Assembly: GCA_027036915.1 (NCBI GenBank)
Contig: JALWCD010000254.1
Location: forward strand, 2,721 to 17,478
DNA length: 14,758 nt
Direction: 5' to 3'
From: Thermodesulfatator sp.
GTDB lineage: Bacteria; Desulfobacterota; Thermodesulfobacteria; Thermodesulfobacteriales; Thermodesulfobacteriaceae
Under the pieces are notes generated by a model that saw only the letters and a list, made by a program, of their open reading frames with translations, had not been told where the DNA came from and ran no database searches. Position 1 is the first letter of the stretch. Each line of letters opens with the position of its first letter. Shown here in pieces: positions 1 through 6,991 of this stretch. Made by a program: the position numbers and the translations under genes.

Positions 1-57
1 GATATAATGAAGATGCATGCTCCGCTGAAATCCATTAAAAGCCTGAATTTCTCTCAT
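1..57 (-). CDS. 5' end of a probable cytochrome b membrane subunit (partial)
   Basis: An ATG preceded by GGAGGGAAGGGCT opens a frame of 19 codons, MREIQAFNGFQRSMHLHYI, that runs off the window edge. It starts 21 bp after the stop of the Fe-S subunit gene, so it should be the third gene of the molybdoenzyme operon. The F-x-R-x-x-H pattern just before what may become a hydrophobic stretch resembles the start of di-heme cytochrome b gamma subunits, where the His is a heme ligand. An anchor of this kind would pass electrons between quinone and the Fe-S subunit. Too little is visible to exclude an NrfD-type anchor or an unrelated protein. The reading frame and ribosome binding site are seen; the identity is inferred from position and this short motif. 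Confidence 0.5.
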   Translation of the reverse strand, partial: MREIQAFNGFQRSMHLHYI

Positions 58-78
58 AGCCCTTCCCTCCTTAAAATT

Positions 79-858
79 TTATTCTTCACATTCTTTTCCC
101 AGACTATAAAAGAAGTGCCCGATGATACCCGCGGCGCTGGCGCCAAAAAGTACCCATCCCAGAGTCCGAACCGCATCCAGAGCCTCGATCTGCCCTCTGG
201 CCGCTCCGGGTCTGAGGAGATAGTCCTTAAGCTGGGCATAAGGCCCCACCGTTACCCAGTGCAGATACCCCGTAGCTTCACTTACTTTTTGGGCCCCGTA
301 GACCAGGAACTTTTCTCCCAGCCTTTTTTCGTAAACCTCTGCCCGCTTTTGGGCCTCAGCCAGAACCTCCTCCCGGGAACCGAAATAGATGGCTCGGGCC
401 ACGCAGGCCTCCACACAGGCCGGAGGAAGTCCGGCCTCTATCCGGTCGTAACACATGAAGCACTTGTAAGTCTTTCCCATCCGGGGATTGAATTGCGGCA
501 CATCGTAAGGGCAGGCTTCTATACAGGCCCGGCATCCAATACACCTCTCCTCATGTATGACCACCACCCCATAAGGTTTGACTTCTATGGCTCCTGCCGG
601 ACATCTCCGGGCACAGGGAGCATTTTCACAATGCATACAGTGATGGACATAGGAAACCGACCGTCCGGGGTAATCCCCTAGATACCGGAATACCGGAAAG
701 ATATAACGAAGCTCTGGCCGGGCTTCCGCCAGGACCTTCTCCGTATTTCCCCGTCCGTCTCTCGTCAGACGGGCCCGATTCTCTATTCCACACTGCACCG
801 AACAGGCATAACACCTTATACAGGCCTGCATATCGTAAAGCATGCTTACCTTGGTCAT
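79..858 (-). CDS. Four-cluster [4Fe-4S] electron-transfer subunit of a molybdoenzyme
   Basis: This 259-aa protein should relay electrons between the catalytic molybdopterin subunit and a membrane anchor. Sixteen cysteines form four ferredoxin-like groups: residues 13/16/19/23, 74/77/82/86, 106/109/112/116 and 133/136/148/152. That is the usual layout of DmsB/PhsB/FdnH-type beta subunits. Near the C-terminus, about residues 233-253, lies a single hydrophobic helix (GWVLFGASAAGIIGHFF). This is like formate dehydrogenase N beta and unlike soluble DmsB or PsrB, and it suggests direct anchoring beside a cytochrome b. The ATG lies 2 bp after the stop of the catalytic gene, and its AGGAGGG ribosome binding site is inside that gene's end, so the two are translationally coupled. 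Function as an Fe-S relay is secure; the substrate of the complex is not. Confidence 0.93.
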   Translation of the reverse strand: MTKVSMLYDMQACIRCYACSVQCGIENRARLTRDGRGNTEKVLAEARPELRYIFPVFRYLGDYPGRSVSYVHHCMHCENAPCARRCPAGAIEVKPYGVVVIHEERCIGCRACIEACPYDVPQFNPRMGKTYKCFMCYDRIEAGLPPACVEACVARAIYFGSREEVLAEAQKRAEVYEKRLGEKFLVYGAQKVSEATGYLHWVTVGPYAQLKDYLLRPGAARGQIEALDAVRTLGWVLFGASAAGIIGHFFYSLGKECEE

Positions 859-860
859 GG

Positions 861-3395
861 CTAAACCCTCCTGACTTTGATGATGACATCCTGGGTGGCA
901 TGTCCCCCATGGATGGGAGCAAAATGAAGTTTAGAGAAATGATTTATGTTCACTCCGTACTCGGGTAGAAAAGCCAAAAATTTCTTGAGCCTGGGGAAGG
1001 CCCCGGGGGCCACCCCGTAGTAACTGAAAAGTGCATCCGGATGCACGAGCGGCGTTACCCAGACCCTGGCGCGGGCCCTGATCTCCGGATTGTGAGCCGG
1101 GTAAACCTCCACTATATCTCCATCCGAGATCCCCAGTTTCCGGGCCCTTTCCGGATGAATCCAGAGACGATCCACACCGGTCTGTTCCCAGATTTCCAGC
1201 AAGATAGGATTGTTCCGGGTCTGCCCCCCGGTAAAAGAGTTGAGAGGGGAAAATCCGGTACAGAGGATAAATTCATCTTCACCCAACTTCCCGTTCTTTT
1301 CTTTCCACCAGAAGGGGGGAGACCACTGAGGAAGAGGATTCACATCTTCAGCGTAGGGATGATTCTGAGCTTTAAGTTTTCTATAGACCTTAAGATAGGT
1401 AAGACTGAAGATCTCAACCTCATGGGTTAAAGTCTTATTTTTAATCTTGTAATTCTTTTTGCCTGCATGCCAGGCCCCCTGGCGCTTGAGGTTCTCCAGC
1501 GTAAGTCCAGGATACTTCCGATCCAGCCCCTCGAGCTGTTTACGCCAGCCATATTCCCAGCCCCCGCGAACGAAATCCCCGAAATATTTCTCAAACTCTT
1601 CCGGGGAAAGAACCCGCCTGGCCAGCTCCACCATAACCCAATCTCCCGGTCGGGCCTCAAAAGGAGGCTCTATCGCCTTCATATTCATGGCTACCGTGGG
1701 AATGGCCTGTTTAAACTTGGTGTGGAGAGCCTCGTTTCTTTCGGGAAACATGGTGTCAGGGAGCACAATATCGGCATAAAGACAACTCTCATCCATAAAG
1801 GGACTCATACAAACTATGAGTTCCAGCTGATCCAGAAACTTGAGCATCTCCACCGAACCACCCGAACCACCGATGAAATTCTGACCCATGGCAAAAATGA
1901 CCGACGGTTTATAAGGCTCTCCGGTACGCAGGGCTTCGATTATGAACCGTCGCCCGGCCTTAGGAATGAGAAAAGGATACCCCTTCTTTGTCTGGTAATA
2001 TTTGGTAATCTGGATCGCCTTGGGTTTGGGAGGCTTGGGTAAAATGGAATGTAACTTTATTTTCTTTATTCCGGCCACCCCGCCCTTCTGTTCCCAGCAG
2101 CCAAGGAGAGTGTTCACCAGGCCAACGCAGTAGAATTGTCTCAAGGAATTAGCGAACCGTTCCGAATACCAGCCTGTATGCACGAAGACCTGCGGTTTGT
2201 TTTTCATAAGCTCTTCGGCCACCGCCTCTATCTCGGGAGCCGGAATGGTGGTAATCTTTTCCGCCCACTGAGGGGTATACTTCTCAAGCGCTCGCACTAT
2301 AGCCTCAAAGGCTGGCACAACTTTCTTTCCGTCAACCTCATATTCCCCACGCAAAGCCGGTCTCCGGGCCTCAGCCTTGAAAACCGCCCGTCCCTGAGCT
2401 TCGTCCCAGACCAGATACTTCAAAGTCTTTTTTTTCTTTTTCTTCCCGCCCTTCTCGACTTCTTTTTCCTCTATTACCGCTCCATAAGGTTCCAGAGTAT
2501 CCGGATCGATAAGCATACAGGCGTTGGTCTTTTTGATCAGGTAATCCGCATCGTATCCCTGCTTTTTGACGATTACATGAGCGAGGGCCAGGTGAAAGGC
2601 CGGATCCGTCCCTGGACGAATGGGCAACCACTTACGCCCCACACCTTCGGCCGATTCGTTGGGGAATCTTACATCCACCGCCACCAGACGAACTCCGTTG
2701 CGACGACCTTCCCCAAAAAGAGTCCCAAACTGATAAACACAAAGGCCCCCTCCGGGATTTCGCATGGCCAGGACGCCGAACCTGGCGTTGGGATAGTCCA
2801 TCCAGACCGCGCTCGGAGTGATAGGACGCCCGAAGAAGGCCCCTAGCCCCCAATCTTTACCCGCGGCGTGACAGGTATCGGCATAGGTCACAATGTTCGG
2901 AGTGCCATAAATCTTCCAGAAAGGTTTGTCTATTCCCGCCGCGGAAGTAAAACGCGGGAGATATACCACCCTTTCCGGTTCGCCTTTTTCCCGATACTTT
3001 TTAAGGACCGCGGCTATACGATCCAGAGCCTCTTCCCAGGTAATCCGTTTAAACTTTCCTTCGCCCCTTTTCCCTACCCGCAAAAGAGGATATTTCAGCC
3101 GATCGGGGTTGTATACGGCCGCCGGGGTCGAACGACTCCGACCACAGATCCCGGCATAGGGAAGATACGGGTTGGCCTCCATTTTTATTAGCTTTCCATC
3201 CTTCACAATCCCCATGGCAGGGCACTGCTGCCCACACATCCGACAACGCAGGGGAACTCTCTTTTCCACACCCAGATCTACCGGAGTGGGGGCTTTTTGG
3301 GAGGGGGCGATCCGATCACCCAATTTGACAAAGGGAGAAAAAGTAGCAATACCACTCAACTTCAGAAATTTGCGCCTTGAAATTTTTTTCTCCAT
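861..3395 (-). CDS. Tat-exported molybdopterin oxidoreductase, catalytic subunit (PsrA/PhsA-like group)
   Basis: This 844-aa protein begins with a twin-arginine signal (SRRKFLKLSG, residues 6-15), so it should be exported folded. Cys51, Cys54, Cys58 and Cys84 bind the N-terminal [4Fe-4S] cluster. Cys175 in YADTCHAAGKD is the expected molybdenum or tungsten ligand; it is Cys, not selenocysteine or Ser, as in polysulfide, thiosulfate, tetrathionate and arsenate reductases and some formate dehydrogenases. WLPIRPGTDPAFHLALAHVI (256-275) and the C-terminal dinucleotide-binding domain are typical of the DMSO reductase superfamily. Start: ATG with AGGGGG six bases upstream. It leads an operon with the Fe-S subunit and a probable cytochrome b, downstream of a TTGACA promoter. 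An odd Lys-rich run (about 316-325) sits in an insertion. A respiratory sulfur-compound or formate enzyme is plausible; sequence alone does not fix the substrate. Confidence 0.93.
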   Translation of the reverse strand: MEKKISRRKFLKLSGIATFSPFVKLGDRIAPSQKAPTPVDLGVEKRVPLRCRMCGQQCPAMGIVKDGKLIKMEANPYLPYAGICGRSRSTPAAVYNPDRLKYPLLRVGKRGEGKFKRITWEEALDRIAAVLKKYREKGEPERVVYLPRFTSAAGIDKPFWKIYGTPNIVTYADTCHAAGKDWGLGAFFGRPITPSAVWMDYPNARFGVLAMRNPGGGLCVYQFGTLFGEGRRNGVRLVAVDVRFPNESAEGVGRKWLPIRPGTDPAFHLALAHVIVKKQGYDADYLIKKTNACMLIDPDTLEPYGAVIEEKEVEKGGKKKKKKTLKYLVWDEAQGRAVFKAEARRPALRGEYEVDGKKVVPAFEAIVRALEKYTPQWAEKITTIPAPEIEAVAEELMKNKPQVFVHTGWYSERFANSLRQFYCVGLVNTLLGCWEQKGGVAGIKKIKLHSILPKPPKPKAIQITKYYQTKKGYPFLIPKAGRRFIIEALRTGEPYKPSVIFAMGQNFIGGSGGSVEMLKFLDQLELIVCMSPFMDESCLYADIVLPDTMFPERNEALHTKFKQAIPTVAMNMKAIEPPFEARPGDWVMVELARRVLSPEEFEKYFGDFVRGGWEYGWRKQLEGLDRKYPGLTLENLKRQGAWHAGKKNYKIKNKTLTHEVEIFSLTYLKVYRKLKAQNHPYAEDVNPLPQWSPPFWWKEKNGKLGEDEFILCTGFSPLNSFTGGQTRNNPILLEIWEQTGVDRLWIHPERARKLGISDGDIVEVYPAHNPEIRARARVWVTPLVHPDALFSYYGVAPGAFPRLKKFLAFLPEYGVNINHFSKLHFAPIHGGHATQDVIIKVRRV

Positions 3396-3639
3396 ATCAA
3401 CCCCCTATAACTCAGGATATTTCGCTTTAATTTTGTAGTGTAGACAGGACTATAGTAGATTGTCAAATCTTTTTAATACGGAATATCAGGTCTTACAAGC
3501 AAAGATTAATCTCTATTATTTTATTTAATGTCCTTTTTTAAAAAATTTAAAATTTTTTTCTTTTTATTGATGGAATAAAAATAAAAAAAAGTGAAGAGAG
3601 AGATAGAGAAAGGTAGAAAAACAGAATATTAGCTGTTTT
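3396..3639. other. AT-rich intergenic region between the glycosyltransferase and molybdoenzyme operons
   Basis: This stretch is far richer in A and T than the GC-rich genes around it and I see no coding sequence in it. From the glycosyltransferase side it holds a weak terminator-like hairpin next to the stop, then a strongly purine-biased run on the plus strand (about 3571-3620, with GAGAGAGA and A8). After that come A/T blocks around 3535-3560, a 10-bp palindrome AGATTAATCT at 3503-3512, and the promoter of the molybdoenzyme operon. It separates two minus-strand transcription units. Confidence 0.7.
3437..3466 (-). promoter_or_regulatory. Sigma-70-type promoter of the molybdoenzyme operon
   Basis: On the minus strand a perfect -35 box TTGACA (3466-3461) is followed after 18 bp by TACACT (3442-3437), a 4/6 match to the -10 box. 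Transcription would begin near 3430, giving a leader of about 35 nt before the ATG at 3395, with AGGGGG as ribosome binding site. The spacer contains the palindrome ACTATAGT (3449-3456), which could bind a regulator. There is no -24/-12 element here, so the nearby sigma-54 activator is unlikely to act directly at this promoter. Confidence 0.55.
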
Positions 3640-3640
3640 T
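3617..3640 (-). terminator. Weak terminator-like hairpin after the glycosyltransferase gene
   Basis: AAAAACAG (3617-3624) and CTGTTTTT (3633-3640) are perfect complements around an 8-nt loop, beginning at the stop codon of the minus-strand glycosyltransferase. On the transcript the second arm ends in a run of U, as in an intrinsic terminator. The stem has only two G-C pairs, so it would be weak, and the pyrimidine-rich sequence after it may help. It is the only terminator candidate before the molybdoenzyme promoter. Confidence 0.4.
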
Positions 3641-5085
3641 TAGTTCCAACTACCTCTCCAGCCGGAAAATACAAGATATCTGTTTCCGGGCAGTTTTACT
3701 TTCCGACAAAACAAGAACTCCGTCTCCCTAAAAGGACGTTTGCACCCTTTTATCACGAAAAGCACAGGTCTGCCCTCCAAATTTTCCGGAATCCCCCAGA
3801 GATGATATTGAGTTGCAGGGATAGGTCCTTCGGGAAGCTGGTAAACCCGGGGGTGATCCGGAAGATAGAAGGCTAACTCCGAAGCCAGGTAGCGGTGGTT
3901 GGTCAGGATGGGTTCCCCGGGACGGCGGTATTTCTGGACCACCGCGGCCATCTCCCGCCAGCCGTAAAAGCGGAAAAGGAGCCCGGCTACCGGGCGGGGA
4001 AACTTCTCTGGAAATCGGGGAAGCTGATAGAGAAGGGCCGTGCCGAAGAGAGCCAGAAGAAGTCCGGCAAAGAAAAGGCCCCTTAGAGCCCGGGCCCGGA
4101 GATTCTTTCGGAGGGAAAAGATCACCCCGGCGGAAAGCACGAGACCGGCCACGAAAAAGGGCATGGGCCAGTTGGCATTCACCTTCCGCAAAAAGGAAAG
4201 GGGCAGGACCGCGAGATACGGCCAGGCCGAAAGAGCCCAGAGATAGGTGAGCCGGGGCTCAGCGCGCCAGTCCCGACGTCTGAAAAGCATGTAGGTTGTC
4301 CATAGAAAGAGTCCAAAAAGGGGCGGAGAAAGAACCCCCGCCTGCTCGAGCAGGAAGCGAAGGGGGCCCAGGAGGGATAAGGTTTCCTCCTCAAAGTGAT
4401 GCTCCGTGTGTCGAAAGGTGATGAAGTCGTGTTCGGCGATCCAGTAAAGGTTGGGGGCCCAGAGAAAGAGGGCCACCGTGAAGGTGAGCCAGGGTCCGGA
4501 GCTGCGGACCAGCTCACGGCGATAAAAGAGTAACCACAGGCCAAAGAAGAAACCGAAGGCCAGCATGGTCTGTTTGGTAAGGAGACCGAGGCCGCAAAAA
4601 AGTCCCAGGAGTAGCCAGTGGCGTAAACGATCCTCCTCCACGGCCCGCCATCCGAAATAGAGGGCCCCGGACCAGAAGAAAAGAAGCGGCGGGTCGATGG
4701 TCATGAGAAGACCGAAGACCGTAAAGATGGGGATCAGGGCCGCCGCGAAAAGGGCCCAGCGGGCGGGAAGTCGCCCGAACATGCGATACCCGAGAAGATA
4801 GACAAAAAGTAGAAAACCTATCCCGCAGAGGACCGCAGGCAAACGCACCGCATACTCGGAAACCCCCAGAAACCCGGTGGAGGCGGCGATCAGCCAGGCC
4901 ACCATGGGGGGCTTACTGTAGTAGCCCCAGGCAAGCTGTCGGGACCAGTCCCAGTAGTAGGCCTCGTCCGGGGAGAGCTGAAGGGGCACTTCCCGAATGA
5001 ACCCCAGCCTGAAGGCCAGAATGATCAGGATGAAAAGACCTTCAATGGAAAAAAGGAGATCTAGGAGACTCTTTTCTCGATCCAT
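3640..5085 (-). CDS. ArnT/PMT-like polyprenyl-phosphate-sugar glycosyltransferase, multi-pass membrane protein
   Basis: This 481-aa protein has about ten or more hydrophobic segments and the signature of GT-C glycosyltransferases of the PMT/ArnT type. An acidic pair, Asp40-Glu41, sits in LSPDEAYYWDWSR in the first periplasmic loop, and DPPLLFFW follows at 131-138. Such enzymes move a sugar from an undecaprenyl- or dolichyl-phosphate carrier onto lipid A, a lipid or a protein outside the inner membrane. The C-terminal part (about 375-481) is soluble and ends in a mixed alpha/beta stretch. I chose the ATG at 5085, which begins just before the first hydrophobic segment and overlaps the PAP2 gene by 25 bp; the frame is open back to 5136, but that would overlap more. 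Coupling to a PAP2 phosphatase fits recycling of, or dephosphorylation near, the lipid carrier. The acceptor is unknown. Confidence 0.85.
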   Translation of the reverse strand: MDREKSLLDLLFSIEGLFILIILAFRLGFIREVPLQLSPDEAYYWDWSRQLAWGYYSKPPMVAWLIAASTGFLGVSEYAVRLPAVLCGIGFLLFVYLLGYRMFGRLPARWALFAAALIPIFTVFGLLMTIDPPLLFFWSGALYFGWRAVEEDRLRHWLLLGLFCGLGLLTKQTMLAFGFFFGLWLLFYRRELVRSSGPWLTFTVALFLWAPNLYWIAEHDFITFRHTEHHFEEETLSLLGPLRFLLEQAGVLSPPLFGLFLWTTYMLFRRRDWRAEPRLTYLWALSAWPYLAVLPLSFLRKVNANWPMPFFVAGLVLSAGVIFSLRKNLRARALRGLFFAGLLLALFGTALLYQLPRFPEKFPRPVAGLLFRFYGWREMAAVVQKYRRPGEPILTNHRYLASELAFYLPDHPRVYQLPEGPIPATQYHLWGIPENLEGRPVLFVIKGCKRPFRETEFLFCRKVKLPGNRYLVFSGWRGSWN

Positions 5086-5612
5086 CTTCGCCAAAGCCAG
5101 CCTCCGGAAAGACCCAGGAGCCCTCCCCAGAGCCATCCGAAGAAGACGTCTTCCGGAAAATGATGCCCCAGATAGACCCGGGATACGCCCACCAGCAAAG
5201 TAAAGACTAAAGCCGCCGGGGCCAAGAAGGGCTCAACTACCGAGAGACAGGCCGCCGCGGCCGCGGTATTGGTGGCATGGCAGGAAGGAAAGCCGTAGTG
5301 CTCGGCTGCCAGGGGCTTTTCCGTTATCCTAAACCGGCCGCCCTTGAAGACCCTGACTCCGGAAAAGGCGGCGTAGGGTCTGGGCCGGGCGAAAAAGGGC
5401 TTGAATAGACGGGCACAGCCCAGATCCGCAAGCCCCACCAGCCCCAGGGCCAGGAAAGAGGCCACCAGCCCCCGCCAGCCTTTCCGTAAAATCAGGAAGA
5501 AGGAAAGTAACCCGAAAAAACCAAAAATCACCTCTTCCCGGCTTACGAAGACCATAAGCCGGTCCATCCAGGGCCCGAGATCCCGGTTCAACAAACGGAA
5601 AAGCGGGCTCAA
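5061..5612 (-). CDS. PAP2-family membrane phosphatase (undecaprenyl-PP or lipid phosphatase)
   Basis: This 183-aa protein carries all three PAP2 motifs: KX6RP (Lys71, Arg78-Pro79), the PSxH block (Pro109-Ser-Cys-His112) and SRX5HX3D (Ser144-Arg145, His151, Asp155). His112 and His151 with Asp155 form the phosphohistidine chemistry of the family. The middle motif reads PSCH where PSGH is usual. Several hydrophobic helices place it in the inner membrane, with the active site probably on the outer face. The start is a TTG whose last two bases lie in the transaldolase TGA (TTGA overlap), with AGGAGG about 13 bases upstream. An N-terminus reading LFRLLNRD is normal for the family, which supports this start over the later ATG at Met16. 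Likely substrates are undecaprenyl pyrophosphate or a lipid phosphate used by the adjacent glycosyltransferase. Confidence 0.88.
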   Translation of the reverse strand: MSPLFRLLNRDLGPWMDRLMVFVSREEVIFGFFGLLSFFLILRKGWRGLVASFLALGLVGLADLGCARLFKPFFARPRPYAAFSGVRVFKGGRFRITEKPLAAEHYGFPSCHATNTAAAAACLSVVEPFLAPAALVFTLLVGVSRVYLGHHFPEDVFFGWLWGGLLGLSGGWLWRRWIEKRVS

Positions 5613-6262
5613 ATCCGGATACCTGCCTCCTCGGCATCCCGGAGGAAACGCTCAAGGCCAACGTCCGTGAGGGGATGGCGGAACATCTGTTTGATGACCT
5701 TGTAAGGAATGGTGGCAATGTCTACCCCGAGCTCCGCGCAGCGGCGCACGTGATCCACATGGCGGATGCTGGCCGCGATGATCTCCGTCTCCACCCCATA
5801 AACCTCGTAGATCTGAACCACCTCCTCGATTACGGAAAGGCCGTCGTAGCCGATGTCGTCTATCCGTCCGATGAAGGGAGAAACGTAGGTGGCACCGACC
5901 TTGGCCGCAAGCAAGGCCTGAAGGGGAGAGAAGACCAGAGTAACGTTGGTCTTTATCCCCTCAACCGAAAGGGCCCTGGTCGCCCTGATTCCCTCCTCGG
6001 TGCAGGGGATCTTGATGACCGCATTGTCGCCGAGTCTGGCAAGCTCCCGGGCCTCGCGGATCATGCCCTCGGCCTCTGTGGCCACCACCTCCACCGAGAC
6101 CGGAAGCCCGGCGCATTCCTTAAGGATTTCGCTTACGGCCTCCTTCCAGGGACGGCCCGTTTTTTTGACCAGGGAGGGGTTGGTGGTCACCCCATCCAGA
6201 ATTCCCAGGGCCTTGATCTCCCGGATCTCGGTTATGTCCGCAGTGTCGATAAAGATCTTCAT
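5609..6262 (-). CDS. tal: Transaldolase, small TalC/MipB type
   Basis: This 217-aa single-domain TIM-barrel enzyme moves a dihydroxyacetone unit between sugar phosphates in the non-oxidative pentose phosphate pathway. [10 protein letters not shown] and GVTTNPSLV are the family's opening signatures, and Lys84 in [11 protein letters not shown] is the Schiff-base lysine. The closely related fructose-6-phosphate aldolases carry Gln and Tyr at two active-site positions; here they are Glu58 (SVEVVAT) and Phe130 ([11 protein letters not shown]), which points to true transaldolase. The start is the ATG at 6262 with GGGAGGTG upstream; an open frame reaches 6313 but lacks family similarity. It follows engB by 61 bp with its own promoter and overlaps the PAP2 gene by 4 bp. 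In an organism with few sugar pathways it would mainly supply ribose and erythrose phosphates. Confidence 0.95.
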   Translation of the reverse strand: MKIFIDTADITEIREIKALGILDGVTTNPSLVKKTGRPWKEAVSEILKECAGLPVSVEVVATEAEGMIREARELARLGDNAVIKIPCTEEGIRATRALSVEGIKTNVTLVFSPLQALLAAKVGATYVSPFIGRIDDIGYDGLSVIEEVVQIYEVYGVETEIIAASIRHVDHVRRCAELGVDIATIPYKVIKQMFRHPLTDVGLERFLRDAEEAGIRI

Positions 6263-6298
6263 CTCCACCTCCCGCGGTAAAAAATTTCCTCCCCAACC

Positions 6299-6327
6299 TT
6301 TATAATGGCTCACAAGCCATTCATCAA
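6299..6327 (-). promoter_or_regulatory. Promoter of the transaldolase with an inverted repeat in its spacer
   Basis: On the minus strand TTGATG (6327-6322) and TATAAA (6304-6299) are separated by exactly 17 bp and match sigma-70 boxes at 4/6 and 5/6. A perfect inverted repeat, AATGGCT-TGTG-AGCCATT (6321-6304), fills the spacer and touches the -10 box. The -35 box overlaps the end of engB. Transcription would start near 6292, about 30 nt before the transaldolase ATG, leaving room for its GGGAGGTG. The repeat could be an operator or, in read-through RNA from engB, a small hairpin. Confidence 0.5.
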
Positions 6328-6932
6328 TCTCCTCCTGAACCTCGATTCCGGAGCCCCAGGGCCGAAAGGATGCGGGATCTTACAGCAGAAACGCCTTCTC
6401 CGGTGCGACAGGAGGTAAGAAAGATCTCTTCTTCCGGAAGGGAAAGTACAGAAAGCCATTCCGCCCGGGCCCTAAGTCTTTCATTCCTGGAGAGTTTGTC
6501 AATCTTGTTGAGCACCGCTATGTAGGGCCTGTTAAGGCTTTCCACATATTCGAGAAGACTACGATCGAGTTCATCGGCCCGGCGCCTAATGTCAAAGATC
6601 AGGATGAGGAGTTTAAGGGGTCTCGGGGCGGAAAGATAGCCCTCCACCAAACGCTTCCAGGCCCTCTGCACCTTCGGCGGGACTCTGGCAAAGCCGTAGC
6701 CCGGAAGGTCCACCACCAGGAAACGATGATCCACCCGGAAAAAGTTCAGCGCCCGGGTGAATCCCGGGGTGGAGGAGACTCGAGCAATCTTCCTTCGTCC
6801 GAGAAAGGCATTGATGAGAGAGGACTTTCCCACATTGGAGCGTCCGAGAAAGGCCACCTCCGGAAGCCCCGGGACCGGAAAATCCTCCGGCTTAACCACA
6901 CTCTTTACGAATTGTATCTCACGGAAATTCAT
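6324..6932 (-). CDS. engB: EngB/YsxC/YihA ribosome-biogenesis GTPase
   Basis: This 202-aa TRAFAC-class GTPase assists late assembly of the large ribosomal subunit and is normally essential. It has the P-loop GRSNVGKS (30-37), the switch I Thr in STPGFTR (54-60), the G3 motif DLPG (75-78) and the G4 motif NKID (142-145). The G5 region reads TSCRTGEG (173-180). Length and the opening [10 protein letters not shown] are typical of EngB. The ATG at 6932 is the only start that gives this conserved N-terminus; an in-frame TTG at 6971 lies inside the apparent -35 box. No Shine-Dalgarno sequence precedes the ATG and the promoter would start transcription only 0-4 nt upstream, so the message looks leaderless. 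It heads the run with transaldolase, PAP2 phosphatase and glycosyltransferase, with which it has no obvious functional link. Confidence 0.96.
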   Translation of the reverse strand: MNFREIQFVKSVVKPEDFPVPGLPEVAFLGRSNVGKSSLINAFLGRRKIARVSSTPGFTRALNFFRVDHRFLVVDLPGYGFARVPPKVQRAWKRLVEGYLSAPRPLKLLILIFDIRRRADELDRSLLEYVESLNRPYIAVLNKIDKLSRNERLRARAEWLSVLSLPEEEIFLTSCRTGEGVSAVRSRILSALGLRNRGSGGD

Positions 6933-6957
6933 GATGGTTAAGATTCTATGGTAATAT
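6928..6957 (+). promoter_or_regulatory. Possible promoter of the coiled-coil nuclease-like gene
   Basis: TAATAT (6952-6957) is a good -10 box on the plus strand. The best -35 at a suitable distance is TTCATG (6928-6933, 18-bp spacer), a poor match that includes the engB start codon. Transcription would begin near 6964, leaving about 28 nt and the AAAGGAG site at 6978-6984 before the ATG at 6992. The divergent engB promoter occupies the same bases on the other strand. Confidence 0.3.
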
Positions 6958-6971
6958 TTAAGAAATTCCAA
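6943..6971 (-). promoter_or_regulatory. engB promoter placed for a leaderless transcript
   Basis: On the minus strand TTGGAA (6971-6966) and TAGAAT (6948-6943) are exactly 17 bp apart. The -10 box matches the sigma-70 consensus at 5/6 and the -35 box at 4/6. The usual start, about 7 nt past the -10 box, falls at roughly 6936-6932, at or a few bases before the engB ATG. That agrees with the lack of a ribosome binding site there. The gap to the divergent gene at 6992 is only 59 bp, so both directions share this DNA. Confidence 0.5.
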
Positions 6972-6991
6972 TCGAATAAAGGAGTACAGGT

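Noticed and set aside
1467..2042. Plus-strand open frames opposite the molybdoenzyme gene
   Set aside because: They lie wholly antisense to a conserved 844-aa enzyme, lack ribosome binding sites and have no domain signature.
2846..2896. Selenocysteine formate dehydrogenase
   Set aside because: The molybdenum-ligand position is an ordinary Cys codon (Cys175) and no in-frame TGA is present.
5609..6262. Fructose-6-phosphate aldolase (FSA)
   Set aside because: The two residues that separate FSA from small transaldolases are Glu58 and Phe130 here, the transaldolase state.
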